Assembly (NCBI GenBank): GCA_052078155.1
Contig: JBQJBP010000001.1
Span: forward strand, 1,674,001 to 1,738,000
Length of the DNA stretch: 64,000 nucleotides
Direction of reading: 5' to 3'
Source: CAXBMB01 sp052078155
GTDB taxonomy: Bacteria > Pseudomonadota > Alphaproteobacteria > Kiloniellales > DSM-21159
Of the stretch, positions 33,954-42,815 are shown one piece after another. Numbering within the stretch: the first letter of the stretch is position 1; each line of letters starts with the position of its first letter. Under the pieces are notes generated by a model, which saw only the letters and a list, made by a program, of their open reading frames with translations, did not search any database and was not told where the DNA came from. The position numbers and the translations under genes are program-made.

Positions 33954-34835
33954 ATGAAACAATCCGCACCCGATAAACTGCGCGCTCTGCTGGGCCAGGG
34001 TGGTCTGACCGTCATGCCCTGCTGCTATGACGCCCTGTCTGCCAAGATGATTGAACAGGCCGGTTTCCCCCTCACCTTCATGAGCGGTTTTGCCGTCTCC
34101 GCCGCCCGTCTGGGGCAGCCGGATACGGGCCTTATCTCCTATGGCGAAATCCTGGACCAGGGACGCAACATCTGCGCGGCCACCTCCATTCCCGTCATCG
34201 GCGACGGCGACACCGGCTACGGCAACGCGCTGAACGTCAAACGCACGGTGGAAGGCTACGCCCGGGCAGGCTTCGGGGCCGTGATGATCGAAGACCAGCT
34301 TGCCCCCAAACGCTGTGGTCACACCAAAGGCAAGGAAGTGGTCGGGCGTGAAGAGGCCGTGGATCGGATCAAGGCGGCGGTGGATGCCCGCACGGAAGGC
34401 ACAGACATTCTGATCCTGGCCCGCACCGACGCCCGCCATGGCCACGGCCTTGAGGAAGCGCTGGAACGGGCGGCCCGCTTTGCCGCCGAAGGGGCCGACA
34501 TTCTCTTTGTGGAAGCTCCGAAAAACGAAGAAGAAATGGCGCGGGTTTGCCAGGAACTCCCCGGCTGGAAGATGGCCAATCTGGTGGAAGGCGGCGAAAC
34601 ACCTCTGCTGCCGCCCGCCCGCCTGGAAGAACTGGGATTTTCCATCGCCGCCTACCCGCTGACCATTCTCAGCGCGGCCATGAAAGCCATGCAGCAGGCC
34701 CTGCTCACCATGAAGGAAGGTCAGGGCCATCCTCAACAGCTGCTGGACTTCCCCGAGTTGCGGAAGATTGTCGGCTTTGATGACTACTATGAAGAAGAAA
34801 GCCGTTATGGCGGGGCCCGGACCGGCGAACTCTGA
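33954..34835 (+). CDS. Isocitrate lyase/PEP mutase superfamily enzyme
   Basis: The 293-residue TIM-barrel protein has the superfamily motifs GDGDTGYGN (metal-binding Asp84 and Asp86) and KRCGH at residues 119-123, whose Cys is the catalytic general acid of isocitrate and methylisocitrate lyases. Related members include 2,3-dimethylmalate lyase, oxaloacetate decarboxylase and carboxyphosphonoenolpyruvate mutase. The exact reaction is open. ATG at 33954 has GGAA upstream and matches family N-termini; ATG at 33942 lacks a Shine-Dalgarno sequence. It follows the GNAT gene by about 60 bases and probably processes what the TRAP transporter brings in. Confidence 0.88.
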   Translation: MKQSAPDKLRALLGQGGLTVMPCCYDALSAKMIEQAGFPLTFMSGFAVSAARLGQPDTGLISYGEILDQGRNICAATSIPVIGDGDTGYGNALNVKRTVEGYARAGFGAVMIEDQLAPKRCGHTKGKEVVGREEAVDRIKAAVDARTEGTDILILARTDARHGHGLEEALERAARFAAEGADILFVEAPKNEEEMARVCQELPGWKMANLVEGGETPLLPPARLEELGFSIAAYPLTILSAAMKAMQQALLTMKEGQGHPQQLLDFPELRKIVGFDDYYEEESRYGGARTGEL

Positions 34836-34995
34836 GCCCCAACCCAGCCTCACCCCTTACCCTGTTGATTAGAAGCAAATCAGGGTTCTGAAATAGGCAG
34901 CCCCTCACGGGAGGCAACGCCAGCCGTTGCCCTTTGTGCGGGCTTTGGGTATGGTCCGCGCGCTTTTCCATTTTGACTGACACACTCAGGTCCAC

Positions 34996-35562
34996 ATGAA
35001 GATCAACGGCAACGCTATTCGTCCCGGTAACATCATCGAACACAAAGGCCGCCTGTGGCGCGCAGTAAAGCTGCAGCACGTCAAGCCCGGCAAAGGCGGG
35101 GCCTTTGCCCAGGTGGAACTGAAAGAAGTTCGCGACGGCACCAAACTGAACGAACGCTTCCGGTCTGACGACAAGGTAGAGCGCGTTCGCCTGGATCAGG
35201 AGGACTACCAGTTCCTCTTTGCCGACGGCGACATGCTGACCTTCATGCACAACGAAAGCTATGAGCAGGTTTCGGTCCCGTCTGACCTGGTGGGCGAACC
35301 TCTGCCCTTCCTGGCCGAAGGCATGACCATCGCCATGGAAAGCTATGAAGGCAGCCCCATCTCCATCACCCTGCCGGAGCACACCACCTGCGAAGTGGTG
35401 GAAGCCGATCCTGTGGTTAAAGGTCAGACTGCCAGCGCTTCCTACAAGCCCGCTGTGCTGAACAACGGCGTGAAGATCATGGTGCCTCCCTTCATCGAAG
35501 CTGGCGTGCGCGTGGTGGTCAACACCGCTGACGCCACTTACGTGGAACGCGCCAAAGACTGA
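34996..35562 (+). CDS. efp: Translation elongation factor P
   Basis: The 188-residue product is full length with three beta-barrel domains. The loop KPGKGGAF places Lys33 at the tip, the residue that is beta-lysylated by EpmA/EpmB in many proteobacteria. EF-P relieves ribosome stalling at polyproline; several proteins here (tolA and the OmpA protein at 37129) are Pro-rich. Monocistronic, with a hairpin about 130 bases downstream. Confidence 0.97.
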   Translation: MKINGNAIRPGNIIEHKGRLWRAVKLQHVKPGKGGAFAQVELKEVRDGTKLNERFRSDDKVERVRLDQEDYQFLFADGDMLTFMHNESYEQVSVPSDLVGEPLPFLAEGMTIAMESYEGSPISITLPEHTTCEVVEADPVVKGQTASASYKPAVLNNGVKIMVPPFIEAGVRVVVNTADATYVERAKD

Positions 35563-35692
35563 TGCGTTGCGGTGCTGGGCGCGACCAGCACCCCTGCCCC
35601 TTACCTGCAGGTTGGCCCGTTGGGGTTGCCCGTAGTGACCGGCAGGTTCATCTGGCCTCGCCAGGGGCAAAGCGCCCTTGCGAAAGTAACAT

Positions 35693-35723
35693 GCCTCAGG
35701 CCGTTTTCTTTTCGGCCTGAGGC
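35693..35723 (+). terminator. Hairpin after efp
   Basis: Perfect 11-bp stem GCCTCAGGCCG/CGGCCTGAGGC. The following sequence (CCTATCTTTTGGG) is only moderately T-rich, so termination strength is uncertain. Confidence 0.65.
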
Positions 35724-35905
35724 CCTATCTTTTGGGTCCTCTCGCTAACAGAGCGGCTCCTTAGTTCAAACCGATCGCTCCCCATGGAAACAGGTCGGTT
35801 TCCGGGTCCCCTTTAGTGAGACTCTTTGTGCGCCGGACCCTCTGCGCACTGCTGTTTGACACGTTTGATGCCTTCCCCCTCTGCTGCAAAGAGAGACCTA
35901 TTGCC
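35724..35905. other. Gap before suhB
   Basis: No gene. An open frame continues upstream of suhB from 35816 but has no family similarity, so this is the suhB promoter and leader region. Confidence 0.4.
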
Positions 35906-36733
35906 ATGTCGATCAAATCGGCCAACATGACTGTGATGACCAAAGCTGCCCGTAAAGCAGCCCGCCACCTGAAGCGCGACTTCGGTGAGGTCGAAAACCT
36001 CCAGGTCTCCCGCAAGGGCCCTGCAGATTTCGTCAGCAATGCAGACCTGAAGGCTGAAAAGGTCATTCACGAAGAACTGGCGCATGCCCGTCCCGACTAC
36101 GGCTTTCTGATGGAAGAGAGCGGGGAAGTCGCAGGCAGCGACCCGGCACAACGCCGCTGGATTGTCGACCCGCTCGACGGCACCACCAACTTCCTGCACG
36201 GCCTGCCTCACTTCGCGGTTTCCATTGCCCTGGAAGAAAAGGGCGAAGTGGTTGCCGGGGTGATTTACGACCCCATCAAGGAAGAGATGTTCACGGCAGA
36301 AAAAGGCGCGGGCGCTTTCCTGAACGATCGCCGCATCCGTGTCTCTTCCCGCACCAATCTGGAAGATTCTCTCTTTGCCACCGGTGTGCCCTTCATGGGG
36401 CGTCCCGGGCACGAACTGCAACTGGCTGAACAGCGCCGGGTCATGGCCCGCTCTGCCGGGATTCGTCGCTGGGGAACAGCTTCTCTGGACATGGCCTATG
36501 TGGCAGCTGCCCGTATCGACGGCTTTTGGGAACGCAACCTTTCGGCCTGGGACATTGCCGCAGGGGTCATCCTGATCAAAGAAGCCGGTGGTATTGTGAC
36601 CGAGATTGGCGGTCGGGCCCTGCGTCTGGACGGCGGCAGTCTGGTGGTCGGCAATTCCAAGCTGCATCACAAGCTGAACAAAGAACTTTATGAGGCCAAA
36701 CGCAGCAAACCCCGTCAGGCCGACGAAGTCTAA
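35906..36733 (+). CDS. suhB: Inositol monophosphatase family protein SuhB
   Basis: The 275-residue product has the metal-binding motifs of the inositol monophosphatase family: EESGE near residue 70, WIVDPLDGTTNFLHGLPHFA near 85-104, and the C-terminal AWDIAAGVILIKEAGG. The start MSIKSANMTVMTKAARKAAR matches alphaproteobacterial SuhB, so the first 30 codons of the longer frame are not used. In Escherichia coli SuhB also acts in rRNA antitermination. The gene is followed at about 120 bases by a terminator. Confidence 0.93.
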   Translation: MSIKSANMTVMTKAARKAARHLKRDFGEVENLQVSRKGPADFVSNADLKAEKVIHEELAHARPDYGFLMEESGEVAGSDPAQRRWIVDPLDGTTNFLHGLPHFAVSIALEEKGEVVAGVIYDPIKEEMFTAEKGAGAFLNDRRIRVSSRTNLEDSLFATGVPFMGRPGHELQLAEQRRVMARSAGIRRWGTASLDMAYVAAARIDGFWERNLSAWDIAAGVILIKEAGGIVTEIGGRALRLDGGSLVVGNSKLHHKLNKELYEAKRSKPRQADEV

Positions 36734-36856
36734 AACCCGACAGGGCAGCGATGTCGCCTGAGGGCCGCCGGAACGGTCAGAAATCAAAGCGACTCCAAAG
36801 AATTTCAGGCAAGATAAGGCAACTGCCTGTTCGTCTTTATCTGCGCTGAACAGTCT

Positions 36857-36895
36857 AAAAACCCCTCGCACCAGGTATCTGGTCGAGGGGTTTTT
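36857..36895 (+). terminator. Terminator downstream of suhB
   Basis: Long stem: ACCCCTCG/CGAGGGGT plus ACCAG/CTGGT, with A and T runs on either side. Bidirectional in form. Confidence 0.9.
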
Positions 36896-37128
36896 CATTA
36901 TTGGAAAGAATTTCCGCCTTTTTTGGGAGAGCTGGCGCAGATTTTTCTTCCCCGCAGTTGCGGCCGGAGACGACGCTAGGTCCTTGTTTGAGAATCACTT
37001 TTTGCGCTTACGCCTGATTCGAGGGAAATGCGGCCCTTTCCTCAGCCTCTGTTTGCCGCCAAAGCAGTTGAGTTTTTTGCCTTAGAATCTTACAGTTAGG
37101 TAGATTTTCCGCGGGGGCTTGGAAGAAA
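36896..37128. other. Leader region of the OmpA/MotA/MotB set
   Basis: About 230 bases, no gene. It probably holds the promoter of the gene at 37129. GGAAG just before the ATG is the likely ribosome-binding site. Confidence 0.4.
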
Positions 37129-38433
37129 ATGCTGAAGAAGAACATCGCAGATCAAAGTCTGCGTAATCGGGGAAGCCAGAAGATGCGTCCGAAAGCAACA
37201 ACGACCCGACTGGCTATGATTGCTTTTGCCAGCGCTGGTTTGCTGGCAGCGCCAGCTGCTCTGGCTGGTTCATTTGGTGGTGGTGCCGTTACCGTCAATG
37301 AAGGGGTTCTCAATGCTTTGGGAACCGGTCAGCCGCCGGTTGCCAGCAACTACGGTGCCTACAGTGCCGGATCAGTGGCCGTTGCCCCCACCACCGCCAT
37401 TGGTGCCCCGCGGGGCGCGGGCTCTGCTTCCGTTTCCCCCTATCAGGTCTTCCCAACTCAGGAAGGCTCCGTGGTTCTGCCCAGCTACCCCCTGCTCTTC
37501 CCGCCGAGAGACAATCCCCGTTCTGTCGTCGTTTCCCCTCAGGGGTCGCCTGCGCCAGCGCGGATGAGCAGCCCGGCACAGGTGCCCAGCTCCAGTTCCC
37601 TGAGCAGCCAGCAGCAACCTGAAAGCCAGTTCATCGCACCCAAGCCAAAGGTTGCCAGTACCCCGGCTCTGGCCCCAACCAGTTCTTCCGGCAGCACGGC
37701 GATGGCAAGTTCCACGCCGCCGCCAGCCCCGGCCCCCACACCGGCCCCGGCGACAAAAACTTCAGACAGCATGACAGAAGTCAGCAGCAGCCAACCGCCT
37801 GAACCGGTAACCCTGCCTGCCAAACCACCGGTCAAGAAGACCATGGAAGAGCCGGTTCAGACAGTCGCAAGACCTGAAATGAAAGCGCCGGAAGAAGATC
37901 CTGCTGGCAACAGCATGACTGCAGAGGCCAGCAGCAGCCAGACTCCGCCGCCGCCCCCCACTGTGACCCCCGCCCCCAGCGACAGCGGCAGCACTGAGAT
38001 GGCCAAAGCACCGGAGCCGCCTGCGGCCCCGAAAATGGAAGACAAGCCTGAGCCCAAAACAGAGGCAAAACCGGCTGAACCGTTTCAAACGGCGGCCGTA
38101 TCTGCAACCGCGCCTGTCGATGACAATTTCGCCACGCTCTTGTTCGCTCCAGGCGACGAAGCGCTGACAGACGACATGAAAACCAGTCTGAACAAGATCA
38201 TTGGCGACATGAAAGCCGACAAAGACATGCGCATTCAGCTGCTGTCTTACGCCGGTGGCGAGAACCTGTCCGTCAACCAGGCCCGTCGCCTGTCCCTGAA
38301 ACGGGCTCTGGCGGTTCGTCGTTATCTGCTGGATCAGGACATTCGGGCCAACCGCATGGATGTGCGGGCCTTGGGCAAAGCCGTTGACGGAGGATCTCTG
38401 GATCGGGTTGACGTGAAAGCCGCCCGCCGTTGA
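37129..38433 (+). CDS. OmpA-like periplasmic protein with long Pro/Ser-rich linker
   Basis: The 434-residue product has a signal peptide (MIAFASAGLLAAPAALAG at about residues 30-46), about 270 residues of Ser/Pro/Ala/Lys-rich, probably disordered sequence, and a C-terminal OmpA-like domain from about residue 330 (FAPGDEALTDDMKTSLNKI, YAGGENLSVNQARRLSLKRA). The Pro-rich part contains PPPPP-type runs that would need EF-P. ATG at 37183 is an alternative start. It is followed by a proton-channel gene and a MotB-like gene on the same strand. Confidence 0.85.
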   Translation: MLKKNIADQSLRNRGSQKMRPKATTTRLAMIAFASAGLLAAPAALAGSFGGGAVTVNEGVLNALGTGQPPVASNYGAYSAGSVAVAPTTAIGAPRGAGSASVSPYQVFPTQEGSVVLPSYPLLFPPRDNPRSVVVSPQGSPAPARMSSPAQVPSSSSLSSQQQPESQFIAPKPKVASTPALAPTSSSGSTAMASSTPPPAPAPTPAPATKTSDSMTEVSSSQPPEPVTLPAKPPVKKTMEEPVQTVARPEMKAPEEDPAGNSMTAEASSSQTPPPPPTVTPAPSDSGSTEMAKAPEPPAAPKMEDKPEPKTEAKPAEPFQTAAVSATAPVDDNFATLLFAPGDEALTDDMKTSLNKIIGDMKADKDMRIQLLSYAGGENLSVNQARRLSLKRALAVRRYLLDQDIRANRMDVRALGKAVDGGSLDRVDVKAARR

Positions 38434-38681
38434 TGAGAAGCTGTTGAGCCTGTGACCGGGCCATCGAAATGAACGCACTGTTCACTCTTTTGCCCGGGTC
38501 ACACAGTTCCTTCTCCGCCCGGCAGAAAGAAAAGCCACTGCGGTCAAAATTCTGCCTCACTGCCCGCTTACTTTTCCGCCATTCCTTTGATCGATCTTCA
38601 ACGATCACTCCCAGAAATCTGGTTTCCGACAAGCACAGACCCCAAGCGGGTAAGACGTAAAAGAAGAGGTCCACTAACCGC

Positions 38682-39848
38682 ATGACTCGACCACAGATCT
38701 ATCTGTTGAGAATGGGGATCTTCTTGGCCCTGGTTGGCGTTGCGGTGGTGGTGTTGGGCCCCCAGCTTTCCGATGCCTTTTTTGCCAATGCGCCCTTGAA
38801 CGGCATGATCCTTGGGGTGCTACTGATTGGCATTCTTTACTCCTTTCGACAGGTGTTGCAGCTGCCCCGGGAGCTGAACTTTCTGAACCAGCTGCGGCGT
38901 GAAAGCAGCGGGGGCCTGGTGTTTCCGGGCGATAAGGAAACCAGCGATCATCAAAGTGGCCTGCTGGGCCCCCTGGCAAAGATGCTGCGGGAAAAGAAGG
39001 GACGGGTCACGCTGTCGACCCTGACCACCCGAACCTTGCTGGATTCGATCCAGACCCGGGTGGATGAAGCCCATGACATCTCCCGCTATCTGATCGGGTT
39101 GCTGATCTTCCTGGGCCTGCTGGGCACTTTCTGGGGCCTGCTGGAAACCGTGAACGCCGTCGCTGATGCCGTGAGCGGACTTTCTGCCGGCAGCGGTGAT
39201 CCCGCCCTGATGTTCGAAGAGCTCAAGAAGGGCCTGGCCCTGCCGCTGTCCGGCATGGGCACGGCCTTTTCCTCCTCACTTTTTGGCTTGGCGGGTTCCC
39301 TGGTGCTCGGCTTCCTGGAACTGCAGTCCAGTCAGGCCCATAACCGCTTCCTCAACGAACTGGAGGAATGGCTGGCCGGCATCACCAAGCTGACCGGTGG
39401 CGGTCCGGGAAATCTGGACGCCGGAGAAGCCTCTGTTCCTGCTTATCTTCAGGCTTTGCTGGAGCAAACGGCAGACTCTCTCGACAGCCTGCAACGCACC
39501 ATCGCCCGGGGTGAGGAAGACCGCCAGACCTCGACGGCCAATCTTGCTTTGCTGACCGAGCGCCTGTCCTTGATGACAGACCAGATGCGCACGGAACAGG
39601 AGGTCATGAAACGCCTGGCTGAAACTCATGTGGCACTGAAACCCATCCTGAGCCAACTGGCAGAAGGAGGGATGAACACCGGTGGTATGGACGATGCCAC
39701 GCGCGACCACATCCGGACCATGAACAGCCAGCTGGGCCAGATTGCCAGCTCCATGGAGCACGGGCGCGAACAGATCATCACCCAGGTTCGCAGCGAAGTT
39801 CGGCTGCTGGCCCGCACCATTGCGGCGCTGGCCGAAGAAGAGGGATAA
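38682..39848 (+). CDS. MotA/TolQ/ExbB-like proton channel protein
   Basis: The 388-residue product has two N-terminal membrane helices (about residues 7-28 and 40-58), a cytoplasmic section, then two helices with the channel motif LLIFLGLLGTFWGLLETV and GMGTAFSSSLFGLAGSLVLGF. A coiled-coil tail of about 150 residues follows. This matches MotA/TolQ/ExbB family topology but with a long C-terminal tail. It ends nine bases before the MotB-like gene. The motor it drives is not flagellar as far as the window shows. Confidence 0.85.
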   Translation: MTRPQIYLLRMGIFLALVGVAVVVLGPQLSDAFFANAPLNGMILGVLLIGILYSFRQVLQLPRELNFLNQLRRESSGGLVFPGDKETSDHQSGLLGPLAKMLREKKGRVTLSTLTTRTLLDSIQTRVDEAHDISRYLIGLLIFLGLLGTFWGLLETVNAVADAVSGLSAGSGDPALMFEELKKGLALPLSGMGTAFSSSLFGLAGSLVLGFLELQSSQAHNRFLNELEEWLAGITKLTGGGPGNLDAGEASVPAYLQALLEQTADSLDSLQRTIARGEEDRQTSTANLALLTERLSLMTDQMRTEQEVMKRLAETHVALKPILSQLAEGGMNTGGMDDATRDHIRTMNSQLGQIASSMEHGREQIITQVRSEVRLLARTIAALAEEEG

Positions 39849-39857
39849 CCCTCAATC

Positions 39858-41558
39858 ATGTACAGCACGAGCCGCAGGGATCAGCGCCGCTCTACCAACA
39901 TCTGGCCGGGCTTCGTCGATGCCCTCTCCACCCTGCTGCTGGTGGTCATCTTTTTGCTCATGGTTTTCATGGTGGCGCAGTTCTTCCTGTCCACGGCTCT
40001 GACCGGCAAAGATGAGGAACTGTCAGACCTGGACCAGCAGCTGATCCAGCTGGGCGAACTGCTGGCACTGGAACGCAGCGCAAATGCGGAACTGCGAATC
40101 AACATCACTCAGTTGTCGTCAGAGCTACAGAATACGCTGGCTGCCAAGGATGACATCAGCAATCAGCTAAGCGACCTGCAGAGCGAACAGGCCAGCCTGA
40201 CCGATCAGCTCTCCACGCTGCTGGCACAAAAAGACAGTCTGGCCGCCCAGGTGAACAGACTGAACCTGGAGCGCGAGACCCTGCGGTTTGACCTGGGCGA
40301 CCGCAATGCCCGCCTGGCCGAAAACGACTCCCAGCTGTCGACTATGGAAAACGACCTTTCCTCCCTGGAAGATGAATCCCAGGGGTTAAAGAAGAACATT
40401 CTCAATCTGGAAGATGATCTGTCCAAGGCCGCCCGGGAGATGAGTGATGCGGAAGCCCGGGAACTGGCGCTGAAACGACGGCTGGCGACGGTGCGCGATG
40501 AGCTGGCAGCGGCGTTCACCACCATCCAGGCCGACAAAGAGAAGATTGAGGTTCAGGTGACCGAACTGGCCATCATGCGGGAGCTGCGTGATGAGCTGGA
40601 CAAGCAACTGGCCACGCGCGAGCGCCTGCTGGCAGCTCTGGCGGCAGAAAAAGAACAGTTGGAGCAGGACCTCAGCAACAGCCAGACCGATCAGGCGGAC
40701 CTCAGCGCCCGTCTGGCCAACCGGGAGGCAGAGCTGACGGCACTGGCCAACCGCCTGTCCAGCACCGAGGACTTTGCGCTAGAGCAGCAGCAACGCCGGG
40801 CGGAGGCCGAACAGCAGGCCGCTCTGGCCCTGCAAAGCCAAAAGGCAGCCGAACAGCTGGCCGCTCAGGCGCAGCAGGACAAAAACCTCTCTGACGAAGA
40901 AAAAGCTGCGGCTTTGCGGCTGAGTGAACAGGCCACCCGCAAGCTAAATCTGCTGAATCGCCAGATGGCGTCCCTCCGCCGTCAGATGGCCTCCCTCAAT
41001 GCGGCTCTGGAGGCCTCTGAGGCGCGCAACAGTGAGCAACAGGTCCAGATCATCGATCTGGGAAAACGTCTGAACGTGGCCCTGGCCAGCAAGGTTCAGG
41101 AGCTGGCGCGCTTCCGCTCTGAATTCTTCGGCCGGCTGCGCGAATTGCTGGGCGCCAATCCCAACATCGAAATTGTCGGCGACCGCTTCGTTTTTCAGGC
41201 GGAGGTTCTCTTCCCCAGCAGTCAGGCACTCCTGGACCCTTATGGGGAGGAGCAGATCGCTGAGCTGGCACAGACCCTTCTGGATGTCTCGTCTAAGATC
41301 CCTGACGATATTGACTGGGTGCTGCGGGTCGATGGCCATACAGATGTCCGCCCCATCGCCACGTCTCAGTTCCCGTCCAACTGGGAACTGTCATCAGCAC
41401 GCGCCATTGCCGTCGTGAAGTTCCTCATTGCCCAGGGGCTGCCCGCAAACAGACTGGTGGCCGCTGGCTTTGGTGAGTTTCAACCCATTGATTCAGCTGA
41501 AAATGAAATTGCCTACAATCGCAACCGTCGAATTGAATTCAAGCTCACAACGCGCTAA
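39858..41558 (+). CDS. MotB-like protein: membrane helix, long coiled coil, OmpA domain
   Basis: The 566-residue protein has one N-terminal helix with the MotB/TolR pattern PGFVDALSTLLLVVIFLLMV (Asp at the start is the likely proton carrier), about 370 residues of heptad-rich coiled coil, and an OmpA/MotB peptidoglycan-binding domain (VDGHTDVRPI and SARAIAVVKFLIAQGLPANR). It is expected to pair with the channel protein upstream and reach the cell wall across a long periplasmic rod. Family members of this pair are widespread in alphaproteobacteria but poorly described. Confidence 0.87.
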   Translation: MYSTSRRDQRRSTNIWPGFVDALSTLLLVVIFLLMVFMVAQFFLSTALTGKDEELSDLDQQLIQLGELLALERSANAELRINITQLSSELQNTLAAKDDISNQLSDLQSEQASLTDQLSTLLAQKDSLAAQVNRLNLERETLRFDLGDRNARLAENDSQLSTMENDLSSLEDESQGLKKNILNLEDDLSKAAREMSDAEARELALKRRLATVRDELAAAFTTIQADKEKIEVQVTELAIMRELRDELDKQLATRERLLAALAAEKEQLEQDLSNSQTDQADLSARLANREAELTALANRLSSTEDFALEQQQRRAEAEQQAALALQSQKAAEQLAAQAQQDKNLSDEEKAAALRLSEQATRKLNLLNRQMASLRRQMASLNAALEASEARNSEQQVQIIDLGKRLNVALASKVQELARFRSEFFGRLRELLGANPNIEIVGDRFVFQAEVLFPSSQALLDPYGEEQIAELAQTLLDVSSKIPDDIDWVLRVDGHTDVRPIATSQFPSNWELSSARAIAVVKFLIAQGLPANRLVAAGFGEFQPIDSAENEIAYNRNRRIEFKLTTR

Positions 41559-41601
41559 AGCGAAGAGCTGAGACTGGAGTTCTGCTCCCTCGCTCTTTCA
41601 A
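41558..41601 (+). terminator. Possible weak terminator after the MotB-like gene
   Basis: Imperfect stem AGCGA.GAGC/GCTC.TCGCT followed by CTTTC. Weak. Confidence 0.35.
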
Positions 41602-41645
41602 TGAAGAACGGGCGGTGCGCCGCTCCCCACAGTTCGATACCAGAA

Positions 41646-41678
41646 CACGATCAGTTTGGTGTGATACGCTTTGCCTTT
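41646..41678 (+). repeat. Cloverleaf repeat, left-end remnant
   Basis: CGATCAGTTTGGTG then ACGCTTTGCC aligns with the left end and first hairpin of the family; the rest is gone. Confidence 0.4.
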
Positions 41679-41752
41679 AGTGCATTGTTCTCCGCGGTGA
41701 GTTCCTTACAACCGATCGGTTCCGAAACACCCCAAGGAAGGGTCACGCAGTT

Positions 41753-42691
41753 ATGTCCTTGAGCCGTGAAGCAGTCATCTGGGCCTATCGCCTTTTGCTG
41801 GGTCGGGAGCCGGAGAACGAAGTGGTTATTCAGGAGAAACTGGATAACACCGACAATCTGGCTCAACTGCGGGACGCCATGATGAACAGCGAAGAGTTCT
41901 CTGGCAGAATCACGACGCCCAAAAGCAACCTCAGCAAAAGGAAATTCCGGCAAATCGATACCCAGGTGGATGCCGAAATCCTGGAACAAATGTTCCAGCG
42001 CATCAGCAAGGAGTGGATCAAAATGGGGGAAGAGGAACCCTATTGGTCCGTACTGACGTCTGACCGGTTTCTGGCAAAGAACATCGACGAGAACCAGAAA
42101 ACCTTCAGCGTCTCGGGTCGCAGAGATGCCAAAATGGTTGAGCTTTTTCTGGAACGCGCCGGAAAAGAGATTCCCAAGGGCACCTGCCTGGAACTGGGCT
42201 GTGGCGTGGGGCGCGTGACCGAGTTTCTCGCCCCGAAGTTTGACAAGGTCATCGGCCTGGATATTTCCGATGGCAACCTGCGAATTTGCAATGAGCGGAT
42301 AAAAGCAGCCGGCCTAAGAAATGTCGAAACCCAACTGATCCGCTCCCCGAAAGACTACGCGACTCTGGAAAACTACGACTTCCTCTTTTCAACCATCGTT
42401 TTCCAGCACAATCCGCCCCCCATCCAGTACTACATGCTGGACCAGCTGCTGGCGCGCCTGAACAAGGGGGGCTTCTGCCTTTTCCAGATCCCGACTTCCC
42501 GACCAGAGTACAGCTTTGAAGCCGACAGTTACCTGCAGTCAGAAGCCGTCCAGATGGAAATGCATGCCCTGCCGATGGTGCACATCTTCAACCTGATGGC
42601 CAAACACAGCTGCCAGCCGCTGGAAGTTGTTCTGGACAACTCAACCGGTGAAGAAGGCTCTTACCTGTTTTTTGCTGAACGCACCGGGTGA
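41753..42691 (+). CDS. DUF4214-like N-terminus fused to a SAM-dependent methyltransferase
   Basis: The 312-residue protein has two parts. Residues 1-50 (AYRLLLGREPENE, LRDAMMNSEEF) look like one DUF4214 repeat, a module often found in secreted or glycan-associated proteins. Residues 110-312 are a class I methyltransferase with motif I CLELGCGVGRVTEFL, then VIGLDISDGNLRICNERI and a FLFSTIVFQHNPPP post-motif. The substrate is unknown; the fusion hints at glycan or lipid modification. Monocistronic, convergent with the ABC exporter. Confidence 0.85.
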   Translation: MSLSREAVIWAYRLLLGREPENEVVIQEKLDNTDNLAQLRDAMMNSEEFSGRITTPKSNLSKRKFRQIDTQVDAEILEQMFQRISKEWIKMGEEEPYWSVLTSDRFLAKNIDENQKTFSVSGRRDAKMVELFLERAGKEIPKGTCLELGCGVGRVTEFLAPKFDKVIGLDISDGNLRICNERIKAAGLRNVETQLIRSPKDYATLENYDFLFSTIVFQHNPPPIQYYMLDQLLARLNKGGFCLFQIPTSRPEYSFEADSYLQSEAVQMEMHALPMVHIFNLMAKHSCQPLEVVLDNSTGEEGSYLFFAERTG

Positions 42692-42703
42692 CATCCCTTG
42701 CGC

Positions 42704-42782
42704 CTAGGCCCAACAGGGTTAAGTGGGCTTACTTCGTGAGAACGCTGAAAGCGTGAAGATCTTCTGACTAAACCGATCCTGC
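42704..42782 (-). repeat. Cloverleaf repeat, copy 6 (internally deleted)
   Basis: A 79-bp derivative, inverted. It keeps CTAG and the right end, then jumps from GAAAGCGTGAAG directly to the left end TTCTGACTAAACCGATCCTGC. Both ends survive and the middle hairpin is lost. Confidence 0.8.
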
Positions 42783-42815
42783 TGCAGGGCACCTGCATAC
42801 TTCAGAGTGTCTGCC

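Noticed and set aside
35813..36898. 361-codon minus-strand frame opposite suhB
   Set aside because: Antisense shadow of suhB.
38682..41558. Zorya anti-phage system (ZorA/ZorB)
   Set aside because: The MotA-like and MotB-like pair resembles ZorAB in shape, but no ZorC, ZorD or ZorE follows, and the setting (suhB, OmpA protein) is a housekeeping one.
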